A stretch of 9,672 bases of DNA from Clostridium sp. UBA6758 (GCA_002453475.1 DKGY01000107.1:3555-13226), one strand, 5' to 3'. Shown: positions 1 to 7,078, numbered from the stretch's first letter. The notes: generated by a model from the letters alone, not told the origin. Made by a program: numbers and translations.

Positions 1-1044
1 GTAGATTTCTTATCTGTTAATGAAGATAATATTTCAAAGGATTTCACTAAGGATATTGAGGAAATAGAATTATTTTTAATGAAGTATGACGTTCCTGAGA
101 AAAAAATGATTATATATGAAAAAATAGGAGACATACTAAAAAAGCAAAAGGAATTTAACAGAAGTTATATCTATTATATAAAGGCTTTTGAAAATCATAA
201 TAGATTATTTAATGATATTAGATTATTTACTCTACTTCAAAAGATAGGAAACATATGCATATATTTGTGTAAGTATAAAGAATCTATAGATTTTAATAAT
301 CTAGCTTTAGTATATAATTATACTGTACCCGAAGAGTTAAGATTAAAAGTGCTTATTAATAATATATTGGCTTATATGTATCTTGAAGAACATAATAAAG
401 CTTTAATTGAAATTGAACACGTTGAAAAAACATTTAAACACCTAACAAAAATAGATATTTTTGAACTAAATGTGTTAAAAGTAAATTGCCTTAGATATAA
501 AAAGTTTTATAATGAAGCTTTAAAAATAAATGAATCTATGCTAAAGGATCTAGATAGGCAAGATATTGAAAATAATATATTAATTACCGCAAATATCCTT
601 GATATTTATACAGTATTAAAGGACATAAATAATATAAAAATATATGTAGATAAATTAATTTATATGATGGATGATTATGATGGTGCGAAAGAAAGTTTTC
701 ACTGTCCTAATGCTTACAACCAACTAGGAATTTCTACTAAGTTAATTGATAATATAGAACTTTCCATTAAGTGCTATAAAATGTCAATACAACTTGCTAA
801 GTATCAAAGAAATAAAACCATAATATTTAAATCCTTAGATTCACTTTTGAATATACTTATAGAAGAGAATAATTTAGAAGAAATAAATTGTTTGAAAAAT
901 GAAGTTCTTGAATTAATATCATTAGATATTATTGACCCGAGTATCACTCCAGTACTTAGACTTTTGAAGTTTTATAGTGATATTGGGAGTCAAGAAAACT
1001 TAAACAGCTTGTTAAATTTTATATTAGAATGTAAAAAAGATTAA
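1..1044 (+). CDS. TPR-like helical repeat protein, 5' end outside the window
   Basis: The reading frame is open from base 1, so the ATG at 79 is almost certainly internal; another 26 codons precede it with no stop. What is visible is the C-terminal 347 residues. They are strongly helical and rich in Lys, Asn, Ile, Leu and Tyr, with repeated Y-x-x-A/S-I/L-x-x-x-x-x-A-L spacing (for example around YKESIDFNNLALVYN and YNEALKINESML) typical of degenerate tetratricopeptide repeats. Such repeats bind proteins or peptides. In clostridia, proteins like this often carry an N-terminal XRE helix-turn-helix and act as cytoplasmic regulators. That domain would lie upstream of the window, so a regulator role is inference. 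No membrane segment or signal peptide is seen. The gene ends before a bidirectional terminator and converges on the XRE gene to its right. Confidence 0.8.
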   Translation, partial: VDFLSVNEDNISKDFTKDIEEIELFLMKYDVPEKKMIIYEKIGDILKKQKEFNRSYIYYIKAFENHNRLFNDIRLFTLLQKIGNICIYLCKYKESIDFNNLALVYNYTVPEELRLKVLINNILAYMYLEEHNKALIEIEHVEKTFKHLTKIDIFELNVLKVNCLRYKKFYNEALKINESMLKDLDRQDIENNILITANILDIYTVLKDINNIKIYVDKLIYMMDDYDGAKESFHCPNAYNQLGISTKLIDNIELSIKCYKMSIQLAKYQRNKTIIFKSLDSLLNILIEENNLEEINCLKNEVLELISLDIIDPSITPVLRLLKFYSDIGSQENLNSLLNFILECKKD

Positions 1045-1051
1045 CAACATA

Positions 1052-1092
1052 AAAAACAGTAGAGAATTTGTATTAACTTCTCTACTGTTTTT
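1052..1092. terminator. Bidirectional intrinsic terminator between convergent genes
   Basis: A perfect 15-bp inverted repeat pairs 1052-1066 with 1078-1092 around an 11-base loop. The core is CAGTAGAGAA / TTCTCTACTG, flanked by A5 on the left and T5 on the right. Each strand therefore reads a stem followed by a U-rich run. It lies between the stop codons of the TPR-like gene (+) and the XRE regulator (-) and probably ends both transcripts. Confidence 0.88.
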
Positions 1093-1152
1093 ATTTAATT
1101 TCTATAATAATTCTCCACATAACTCAACAACTCGAACTTCTTAAAATCTAAT

Positions 1153-2229
1153 TTACATTTCAGAAACAGCATTTTTTAGTGCTTTAATTGCATCTTCATA
1201 CTCTAGACTTCCACTTAATACTTTCAAATCTTCTTCGTCAATAAGTGATTGAAATAATTTTTTTCTTATTATCTTCTGCCCTTCCACATTTACCTCTAGT
1301 TTAAGATTTTCAAAATAAGGGTTATTGCTATAGTCATACTCTGTAGAAAGTATCTCTTTCACATAATCGTTAAACCATTTTGAAGCAAGCTCCTTATCCC
1401 CTATTTCAATATATAGTCTGCAGTAATTATATGCTCCTGAGCCCATCCCTATTTTAAATATATTTTCTACTTGATTTAGAGCATCTAAATACAAAGTTGC
1501 CTTTTCATAATTATGTTCACGCTTTGATATACTTGCTAATATTGATATCATTGCATTGCTTTGGGTTAAATACTGTATAAGCATTCCTTTGCACATATTT
1601 TCTGCTTCTCTGTTCTTACCTTGCCTCTGTAGCAATGATGAATATAGTACCATGGGATCTATAAATGAATTTAATAATTCCTTAATGGCTTTTTCACTTT
1701 CCTCATAGTTTTCTAAGGTCATTTGTATATTAGCAATAGAAAATAAAGCTGCTGATATATATTTTGAAACCTTACTTTCAGTAACTTGATAAAGCAAAGC
1801 TAAACAATACTCCATTCTTGATTTTATACATTCTTCTGAAACATTACCTGACATCATAGAATACATTTGAACCAATTCTGCAATAATCAATTTTAAATAT
1901 ACACTATTAGGGTATTCTTTTTCATATTCTTTACATCTTAATTCACCAGCCATATACCCCTGATGTAAAAACATTTCAACTAATTCTTTTTTTATATTAA
2001 TCACTTCTAATTCAGAAAGCTCTTGTTGAAAAGAAAGTAAAATATCTAAAGAGGTATCCAATGCTCTTGCTAATGGCGCTAATAAAGAAATATCTGGTGT
2101 GGAATTTCCAGTTTCCCATTTACTTACTGCTCCTGCTGAAATTCCAATCATACTTGCCAGCTGCTCTTGAGTAATCTTTTTTTCTTTCCTTAAACGTAAA
2201 ATGGTTTCTCCAACATTTAATCTATTCAT
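1153..2229 (-). CDS. XRE-family transcriptional regulator with helical C-terminal domain
   Basis: Residues about 8-63 form a Cro/CI-type helix-turn-helix: LRLRKEKKITQEQLA, then the recognition-helix region SAGAVSKWETG, then STPDISLLAPLARAL and a DxSLDxLL tail. This is a sequence-specific DNA-binding domain. The remaining roughly 290 residues are helical with weak TPR-like features (YEESEKAIKELL, YEKATLYLDALNQ), suggesting a ligand- or peptide-sensing domain. The ATG at 2229 is chosen as the start because GGAGGT sits seven bases upstream. A GTG at 2244 would add five codons but lies inside that ribosome binding site. The product has 358 residues. A sigma-A-like promoter lies just upstream and the gene appears monocistronic. 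Its target genes and ligand cannot be read from the sequence. Confidence 0.9.
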   Translation of the reverse strand: MNRLNVGETILRLRKEKKITQEQLASMIGISAGAVSKWETGNSTPDISLLAPLARALDTSLDILLSFQQELSELEVINIKKELVEMFLHQGYMAGELRCKEYEKEYPNSVYLKLIIAELVQMYSMMSGNVSEECIKSRMEYCLALLYQVTESKVSKYISAALFSIANIQMTLENYEESEKAIKELLNSFIDPMVLYSSLLQRQGKNREAENMCKGMLIQYLTQSNAMISILASISKREHNYEKATLYLDALNQVENIFKIGMGSGAYNYCRLYIEIGDKELASKWFNDYVKEILSTEYDYSNNPYFENLKLEVNVEGQKIIRKKLFQSLIDEEDLKVLSGSLEYEDAIKALKNAVSEM

Positions 2230-2267
2230 ATTCACTACCTCCACCTTTGAGCCTTTTTAGTACTTTT

Positions 2268-2296
2268 ATTATAAGCTTAATTACAATGTGCAACAA
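2268..2296 (-). promoter_or_regulatory. Sigma-A-like promoter of the XRE regulator
   Basis: On the minus strand TTGTTG (2296-2291) and a perfect TATAAT (2273-2268) are separated by 17 bases. Transcription would start near 2261, giving a leader of about 30 bases before the ATG at 2229. The -35 matches the consensus only partly. Confidence 0.6.
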
Positions 2297-2315
2297 TGGA
2301 GAGTGGCTCATACTT

Positions 2316-2346
2316 AAGTTGAAAAAACTTGAGTGGTATTCAACTT
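2316..2346. repeat. 8-bp inverted repeat between the flavodoxin and XRE genes
   Basis: AAGTTGAA at 2316-2323 is the reverse complement of TTCAACTT at 2339-2346. An alternative imperfect hairpin, CTTAAGTT against AACTTGAG, lies inside. No U-run follows on either strand, so it is a poor terminator for the flavodoxin gene. It sits upstream of the XRE promoter and could equally be an operator, for example an autoregulatory site. No function is established. Confidence 0.35.
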
Positions 2347-2401
2347 TATGGTTATAAGTTATAGTTATTAATGTATTCTATGTCTCATATCCTAAATATC
2401 A

Positions 2402-2935
2402 TTATAATTTTGTTTGTATAAACTCAATAAGTGGCTTAAGGTTTTCTTTGTCTGTCCAATCGAAGTTAGAGCCAATTGCTTGCATTAATGCAGCTTCCCA
2501 GGGTTCGTAATTGTTAGGGTCTTTTTTTGCAACAGCTTTTTTAAGAATATTACAAAGGGTTTTGTCTTTCCAAGACATACCTTTCTCATTCCAAGCACCA
2601 CGACAATAAAAACATGGGATTTCATTAAGTTTCTCTTTAAAATTACGCTCTTTTATAGCAGTCATAGCTTTTTCATCATATGGAGATGCTCCCACTGCAA
2701 AAACTACTATTCTTTTACCCTTTAGTTTTTCATAATGCTTTCTTAGAAAAGATACTCCTGCTATACCTGTCGCATAAATACCTCCACCTAAAATAATTGT
2801 ATCGTATTTTGCAACTTGATCTATACCAGCTTGTTTTGTTTCAATTATGTTACTTGAGAGCTCTTCTGCTAACCATTCCGCATATTTCTTTGTAGCTCCA
2901 TACTTTGATTGATATAGTACTACTATATTTTCCAA
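2402..2935 (-). CDS. Flavodoxin-domain protein
   Basis: This 177-residue cytoplasmic protein has the flavodoxin fold signature. A first beta strand MENIVVLYQS is followed by the FMN-phosphate loop QSKYGATKKYA (residues 9-19), then TIILGGGIYATGI (about 46-58) and RIVVFAVGASPYDEKA (75-90), where loops contacting the isoalloxazine ring would be. A Cys-rich stretch, CFYCRGAWN (108-116), is typical of the longer flavodoxins near the HemG-like (Flavodoxin_5) group. It probably binds FMN and acts in electron transfer; the partner is unknown. A protoporphyrinogen oxidase role is possible by family resemblance, but no heme genes are nearby. The start is TTG at 2935, supported by AGGAGGT seven bases upstream. 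It lies 28 bases downstream of the GNAT gene, so the two are probably cotranscribed. Confidence 0.85.
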   Translation of the reverse strand: MENIVVLYQSKYGATKKYAEWLAEELSSNIIETKQAGIDQVAKYDTIILGGGIYATGIAGVSFLRKHYEKLKGKRIVVFAVGASPYDEKAMTAIKERNFKEKLNEIPCFYCRGAWNEKGMSWKDKTLCNILKKAVAKKDPNNYEPWEAALMQAIGSNFDWTDKENLKPLIEFIQTKL

Positions 2936-2963
2936 CTTTAGTACCTCCTACCTCAGTAATAAT

Positions 2964-3506
2964 TTAATTACATGTTTTATTATATCTGTAATAATAAAAT
3001 GGTTTCTCTTTATCTTCACCGGAATTTAAAATCATTTTTGTTTCAATTTTTTTAAATCCCACTGATTCAACAATCTTCTGAGAAGAATAATTGTCTATTT
3101 CAACAATTGCCATAACAAATGGAAGATTATAATTATCAAATCCCCATTCTAATATTGCCTTAGCTGCTTGTTTCATATATCCTTTTCCTGAATATTTTTC
3201 AGATATAAAATATGCTATCTCGATTTCACTGTTAACTTCAAATTTAGTTTGTAAAGCTATAAGGCCCATTACGACACCATCTAATTTTCTTTCTATTGCA
3301 AGCTGGCACCACATATCATCTTTAGTTTGTTTATCATAAAAATCATTTAATTCAGTTATCCATTTTTCAGTATCTTCCTTTGTACTTTCCCAATCAGGCA
3401 TCCATTTCAAAATATATTGTTCATTTCTCATTTCCTGAAATGTATCCTTATCTTTTAACTCTATTTTTCTTAATATGATATCTTTTGCCTCAATTCTAAT
3501 ATCCAT
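2964..3506 (-). CDS. GNAT-family N-acetyltransferase (RimJ/RimL-like)
   Basis: The 180-residue protein matches the Acetyltransf_3 layout. It opens with IILRKIELKDKDTFQEMRN, has a central strand EIEIAYFISEKYSG (about 95-107), and then the acetyl-CoA pyrophosphate loop SGKGYMKQAA (106-115), the Q/R-x-x-G-x-G/A equivalent. NYSSQKIVESVGFKK (139-153) is the typical C-terminal motif. It should transfer acetyl from acetyl-CoA to an amine on a protein N-terminus or small molecule; the substrate cannot be told. The ATG at 3506 is preceded by AGGGGA at good spacing. It is the promoter-proximal gene of a probable pair with the flavodoxin-like gene. The region upstream is shared with the sirtuin remnant on the other strand. 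Confidence 0.9.
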   Translation of the reverse strand: MDIRIEAKDIILRKIELKDKDTFQEMRNEQYILKWMPDWESTKEDTEKWITELNDFYDKQTKDDMWCQLAIERKLDGVVMGLIALQTKFEVNSEIEIAYFISEKYSGKGYMKQAAKAILEWGFDNYNLPFVMAIVEIDNYSSQKIVESVGFKKIETKMILNSGEDKEKPFYYYRYNKTCN

Positions 3507-3554
3507 TTATATCCCCTATCATTTTAATACCACTATTACGATAGCGTTAAATAC

Positions 3555-3752
3555 AATATTATCCAATTAACTAATATTGAATCTATTTTATTTTTTCTAT
3601 CAATTATGTCATAATAAAATTAATAAATATTACAAGGTATTTTTATGAGTATTAATAAATTAATTGAAATATTAAAAACTAGTAACAATATAATATTGTT
3701 CATAGAATCAGGTGTAATTACTGACTCAGCACACAAATTACGTATTTTCTAA
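3555..3752 (+). pseudogene. Sirtuin gene remnant with duplicated upstream region
   Basis: An ATG at 3645 opens a 35-codon frame ending at TAA 3750-3752. Its first 28 residues align with the first 30 of the intact sirtuin at 4441 with one two-residue gap: 15 positions are identical, including ILK/RxSNNI and SGV-x-T-x-S against AGVSTES. The NAD-binding loop GGAG has become IESG, and everything after that motif is missing, so the product cannot be a working deacetylase. The DNA upstream is also related. Both copies start with AATATTATCCAA exactly 90 bases before the ATG, and share ATTTTATTTT, GTCATAATA and ATTAATAAAT in the same order before ATGAGT. This is a duplicated or anciently paralogous sir2 5' region that has decayed. 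Confidence 0.8.
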
Positions 3753-3785
3753 TAAAAAACGCTCATATAAAATTTCTATCTATTT

Positions 3786-4265
3786 TTAACCATGATTATA
3801 TGGTATATGTTTAGACCCAAGAAATATAGGAACATCACTATTTATCATTTTTTCAATATTGTCATTTAAGCAATCTGGCTCTAAATGTATTTTATTTAAA
3901 TCCTCAATATTAATCCATTTACTTTCTAATTGCATATCATCTATTTCTGTAGGTTTATTAACATCATTATTTTCTAATTTACAAATAAAAATATGGTACA
4001 TTTTATGACTATATTCAGGATATAATTCACGTGTTTTTTTATTATCACATATTTCTTCAAATAAAGCTGAAAATCTCACTGGCACAACACTATAACCTGA
4101 CTCTTCAAGACATTCTCTTACAATTGCTTCATGTAAAGTTTCATATGTGTTTTGTCCTCCCCCTGGTAGTGAATAATAATCACCATTATTTTCGTCAAAA
4201 CACTTATTTAATAAAATTTTGTTATCATTTATAATAATTGCTTTTGCCGCACTTCTTACACTCAT
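3786..4265 (-). CDS. NUDIX hydrolase
   Basis: The 159-residue protein has a complete Nudix box at residues 36-58: G-x5-E (G36, E42), x7, R50-E51, then E54-E55-x-G57. These acidic residues bind the divalent metal that drives hydrolysis of nucleoside diphosphates linked to another group. LLNKCFDENNGDYYSLPGGG before the box and WINIEDLNKIHLEP after it follow the usual alpha/beta/alpha fold. The substrate is not determined by the box. Candidates are (d)NTPs, ADP-ribose, NADH or capped nucleotides. The ATG at 4265 has AAGGAGA upstream. The gene is divergent from the intact sirtuin across 175 bases and lies between it and the sirtuin remnant. Because Sir2 enzymes release O-acetyl-ADP-ribose, a linked ADP-ribose role is an attractive but unproven guess. 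Confidence 0.92.
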   Translation of the reverse strand: MSVRSAAKAIIINDNKILLNKCFDENNGDYYSLPGGGQNTYETLHEAIVRECLEESGYSVVPVRFSALFEEICDNKKTRELYPEYSHKMYHIFICKLENNDVNKPTEIDDMQLESKWINIEDLNKIHLEPDCLNDNIEKMINSDVPIFLGSKHIPYNHG

Positions 4266-4402
4266 TTTATTCTCCTTATTTTTGTATATACATACACTTT
4301 TACATATTGTAATAATAAATCACTTTAATCAATATTATACAATATTATGAAATATTATCCAACGCATTCTATAAGTATATTTTATTTTCTATAACTTCGT
4401 GT

Positions 4403-4408
4403 CATAAT
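4403..4408 (+). promoter_or_regulatory. Possible -10 element of the sirtuin gene
   Basis: CATAAT at 4403-4408 lies 32 bases before the ATG and is embedded in GTCATAATA, which is retained in the degenerate copy at 3608-3616. The position 17 bases upstream is T-rich with no good -35. Retention between the two copies is the main support. Confidence 0.35.
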
Positions 4409-4440
4409 AGGATTAATAAATAATTTATGGAGATGATTTT

Positions 4441-5178
4441 ATGAGTACTGAAATAGAAAAACTAACACAAATTTTAAGAAATAGCAATAACATAGTATTC
4501 TTTGGTGGAGCAGGAGTATCTACCGAATCAAATATACCGGATTTTAGAAGTGCCGATGGTCTTTTTAATGCAAGACTTAACATGACCCTTTCTCCAGAGC
4601 AGCTAGTTTCTCATACTTACTTTATAAGATTTCCTGAGGAATTTTTTAATTTTTATAAAGCAAAACTTATATATCCTGAAGCAAAACCTAATGGAGCACA
4701 TATTGCTCTTGCTAAGCTTGAAGAAATGGGTAAACTTAAGGCAATCGTTACCCAAAACATTGATGGACTTCATCAATGTGCTGGTTCTAAAAATGTATTT
4801 GAGCTCCATGGCTCAATTCATAGAAACTATTGCATTAAATGTAATACTTCTTATGATGTGGATTTTATTTTGAATTCCAAGGATATACCTATTTGCTCTA
4901 AATGTAATGGAACTGTTAGACCTGATGTAGTTTTATATGAGGAAGGGTTAGATGAAAATGTACTTAAGGGAGCTATAGATGCTATCTCAAAAGCAGATAC
5001 CTTAATCATAGGTGGAACTTCTCTAGTGGTTTATCCTGCAGCTAATCTTATAAACTATTTTAAGGGTAAAAATCTAGTACTTATAAACAAAAGCAGTACC
5101 TCTGCTGATTCCAAGGCTGATTTAGTTATTCACGATTCCATTGGAAAAGTATTAAGTGACGCAGTTAATTTTTTATAA
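4441..5178 (+). CDS. cobB: NAD-dependent protein deacylase, Sir2 family
   Basis: The 245-residue length is usual for a bacterial sirtuin. All core motifs are present: the NAD loop GAGVSTESNIPDFRS (23-37), QNID (105-108), the catalytic His of ELHGS (H123), a Cys4 zinc site (C131, C134, C152, C155), RPDVVLYEE (160-168), and the adenine-side motifs GGTSLVVYPA (191-200) and LINKSS. It removes acetyl or related acyl groups from lysines using NAD+, releasing nicotinamide and O-acyl-ADP-ribose in the cytoplasm. The ATG at 4441 has GGAG eight bases upstream and the gene seems monocistronic, ending at a strong hairpin. The motif pattern resembles the class U bacterial sirtuins. A degenerate copy of its 5' end lies at 3555-3752. 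The symbol is used in the general bacterial sense; npdA or srtN would also be used. Confidence 0.95.
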   Translation: MSTEIEKLTQILRNSNNIVFFGGAGVSTESNIPDFRSADGLFNARLNMTLSPEQLVSHTYFIRFPEEFFNFYKAKLIYPEAKPNGAHIALAKLEEMGKLKAIVTQNIDGLHQCAGSKNVFELHGSIHRNYCIKCNTSYDVDFILNSKDIPICSKCNGTVRPDVVLYEEGLDENVLKGAIDAISKADTLIIGGTSLVVYPAANLINYFKGKNLVLINKSSTSADSKADLVIHDSIGKVLSDAVNFL

Positions 5179-5181
5179 AAT

Positions 5182-5206
5182 AAAGGTAGTCATTTTGACT
5201 ACCTTT
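5182..5206. terminator. Hairpin terminator after the sirtuin, probably bidirectional
   Basis: A perfect 11-bp stem, AAAGGTAGTCA (5182-5192) with TGACTACCTTT (5196-5206), closes a three-base loop, three bases past the sirtuin stop. TTTTATT follows on the plus strand. On the minus strand TTTATTTTATAAAA follows, so it may also end the convergent reductase-like gene. Confidence 0.85.
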
Positions 5207-5260
5207 TATTAACCAAAGCATTACGCTATTTTTCAATTAACAACTCTATATTAAATATTC

Positions 5261-5800
5261 TTAATCTTCTCTTCTAACATATGTAAGTTCAACCATTCCA
5301 TCTATGTTTTTGGTTTCAATTAATTTAAGCTTGATTTCTGTGTTTTCTTTGATAAATAGAGGAATTCCCTCACCTAAAATAGTTGGAATTACTGTAATAA
5401 CATACTTGTCAATAAAGTTTTTCTTTACAAACTCATGAATTAGCTTTCCTCCACCTACAAGCCAAACATCTCTCCCTAATTCACTTTTTATATCTGATAC
5501 AAAGTCTATGATACTTTCTGAAGTAAATTCTACTTTTCCATTTACTTCATATTCTTTTTTAGTAAATACATAACACTTTTTTCCTTCATAAACCCAAACA
5601 TCTGGAGATAATTCATTAACCACTTGCTCATAGGTAGTTCCCCCCATAACAATAGTGTCTACAGTGTTATAAAACTCTTCATATCCATTATCTACTTCTA
5701 ACACTTTCCCATGTCCACTCAACCCAGTCAACTGCACCATTACTTCTTGCTATATATCCATCTAGGCTCATAGCTATATATAAAACTACTTTTTTTTCAT
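5261..5800 (-). pseudogene. RibD_C/DHFR-like reductase gene with two frameshifts
   Basis: The longest continuous frame, from an ATG at 5740, gives 159 residues with clear RibD C-terminal/dihydrofolate-reductase-like features: YEEFYNTVDTIVMG, the nucleotide-binding WLVGGGKLIHEF, and IPTILGEGIPLF. The family's normal N-terminus is present just upstream in another frame: VVLYIAMSLDGYIARSNG followed by AVDW. Two indels explain this. The probable ATG at 5800, with AGGGG upstream, is followed by eight A's where six or nine would keep frame; as written it hits TAG at codon 5. At 5723-5725, TGGG in place of TGG separates AVDW from LSGHG. The errors compensate, so the C-terminal frame matches the ATG again. 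Also, MGG replaces the usual MGR. Either the gene is decayed, or both indels are sequencing errors. The intact protein would have about 179 residues and bind NADPH; substrate unknown. Confidence 0.85.
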
Positions 5801-5918
5801 TTTTAATCCCCTTTTAATATAAAGTTAATATAAATTATATTTTATATCTACTTTAATAAAAAAGCTATTTATATTATACTAAAATAAGACTTAATACATG
5901 TACAAAGGAGAATTTATT

Positions 5919-6578
5919 ATGCCACAATTACCTTTTAAGGATCTTAAAAACATAGATATTTCACAATTTGGTACCCAAATTGAAGATTTTAAATCTCTTT
6001 CTTTAAAATATCGTTGTGCCCTTCGTGAAATCGAAACAAAATTTGCAGTACTTAATGATGAATATAAAAGCATTCACTCTCATAATCCTATTGAACATAT
6101 GAAATCTAGACTTAAAGCTCCTGAGAGTATACTTGAAAAACTTCAAAGAAGAGGATTAGAACTCTCTATTGACTCTGCAGAAACTTTAACTGATATTGCT
6201 GGAATTAGAGTCATTTGTTCATTTCTTAGTGATGTTTACGAAATCGCAGCTTCAATTAAGGCGCAAACTGATTTAACTATTATTAAGGAACGTGATTACA
6301 TAAAACACCCAAAGGACAACGGTTATCGCAGTCTTCATTTAGTCGTTAGTGTTCCTGTATTCTTTTCAAAAAAAGTTGAAAATGTTCCTGTAGAAATTCA
6401 GTTTAGAACAGTTTCAATGGATACTTGGGCAAGCCTTGAACATAAGCTTAGATATAAATATGAGGGCGAAATGCCTAATGATATTAGTACAATGCTATTA
6501 AATTGTGCTGATACTACAACACACCTTGATGAAGAAATGCTTATAGCTCATAATAGACTTATGAACAATCATGTTTAA
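5919..6578 (+). CDS. relP: Small alarmone synthetase, (p)ppGpp synthetase (YwaC/RelP type)
   Basis: This single-domain RelA/SpoT synthetase makes pppGpp/ppGpp from ATP and GTP or GDP. Key motifs are HNPIEHMKSRLK (55-66, substrate-binding Arg/Lys), DIAGIRVICSF (92-102, catalytic Asp92), NGYRSLH (134-140), VEIQFRT (158-164, with the E-x-Q pair) and DTWASLEHK (168-176). There is no HD hydrolase or TGS/ACT regulatory domain, and 219 residues fits the small synthetases. The HNPIEH and W-A-S-L-E-H-K sequences recall Bacillus YwaC (RelP) more than YjbM (RelQ). The ATG at 5919 is chosen because AAAGGAG lies eight bases before it; the upstream ATG at 5898 would place that site inside the gene. The family is usually controlled by transcription, often in cell-wall stress. 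The gene stands alone, converging on the next. Confidence 0.93.
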   Translation: MPQLPFKDLKNIDISQFGTQIEDFKSLSLKYRCALREIETKFAVLNDEYKSIHSHNPIEHMKSRLKAPESILEKLQRRGLELSIDSAETLTDIAGIRVICSFLSDVYEIAASIKAQTDLTIIKERDYIKHPKDNGYRSLHLVVSVPVFFSKKVENVPVEIQFRTVSMDTWASLEHKLRYKYEGEMPNDISTMLLNCADTTTHLDEEMLIAHNRLMNNHV

Positions 6579-6608
6579 TATTCTTATATTTTATTTAACT
6601 GAATGTAA

Positions 6609-6662
6609 ATAGAGGATGAATGAAGACTTACTATATACAATAAATCTTCATTCATCCTCTAT
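6609..6662. terminator. Long perfect inverted repeat between convergent genes
   Basis: An 18-bp perfect stem pairs 6609-6626 with 6645-6662 around an 18-base AT-rich loop. The arms contain AGAGGATGAATGAAGA and its complement. It lies 30 bases after the synthetase stop and 14 bases from the stop of the opposing gene, so it probably ends both transcripts. Neither side has a proper U-run, so a Rho-independent mechanism is less certain than for the other hairpins here. Confidence 0.65.
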
Positions 6663-6676
6663 AACTTTTATCTAAA

Positions 6677-7078
6677 TTAATCTCGATTAGGAACTACCCT
6701 AGCATCATTTAAAAGATTGTCTATTTGATAATCATTGATATTCAAATTTATTTTTTCTTGCATAAGCTTTAGTATAAGCTCTTCCTTTTCATCTTCGAAT
6801 ATCCCAGAGTTTTGAATATTTTCTATAAAACTATCTAAGTCATAAATAATACAATCTCCTTCATAGGCACCTAATTCAGTACATATATCTACTGAAGCTT
6901 GAAGTGGATCTGTTCCATAATCAACATACACCTTACTTCTATCATCTGATAATTCTTCTATTTTTCCTACATAATATCCTGCCACATATTTTCTTGCATC
7001 ATCCTCTTCTCCAAAGCCTAGTACATCTCCATTTGGTGTTACAACTATATAATTATGATAAGGTACATGTGTATTCAT
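6677..7078 (-). CDS. Uncharacterised acidic protein, 133 residues
   Basis: I do not recognise this family. The ATG at 7078 has AAGGAGA six bases upstream and the frame is uninterrupted, so it is very probably a real gene. The product is soluble, with no signal peptide or membrane segment, and strongly acidic. The N-terminal half reads like a small beta-rich domain (YIVVTPNGDVLGFGEEDDARKY, then KVYVDYG). It is followed by helical, Glu/Lys-rich segments (FEDEKEELILKLMQEKI) and an Asn/Asp-rich tail. There are two cysteines and no evident catalytic motif. A TATAAT lies upstream, and the gene appears monocistronic. Confidence 0.8.
   Translation of the reverse strand: MNTHVPYHNYIVVTPNGDVLGFGEEDDARKYVAGYYVGKIEELSDDRSKVYVDYGTDPLQASVDICTELGAYEGDCIIYDLDSFIENIQNSGIFEDEKEELILKLMQEKINLNINDYQIDNLLNDARVVPNRD

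Noticed and set aside
4031..4234. A 67-codon plus-strand open frame inside the NUDIX gene
   Set aside because: It is antisense to a complete NUDIX gene with a good ribosome binding site, and has no ribosome binding site or recognisable protein of its own.
4603..4873. Open frames on both strands inside the sirtuin gene
   Set aside because: The sirtuin has all family motifs across this region; the other frames are composition-driven shadows.
5790..5797. Programmed slippage on the A8 tract to express the reductase-like gene
   Set aside because: Slippage could repair the first break but not the extra G at 5723-5725, so it cannot by itself yield a full product.
5898..5918. ATG at 5898 as the start of the (p)ppGpp synthetase
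   Set aside because: The AAAGGAG ribosome binding site lies downstream of it and is correctly spaced for the ATG at 5919.
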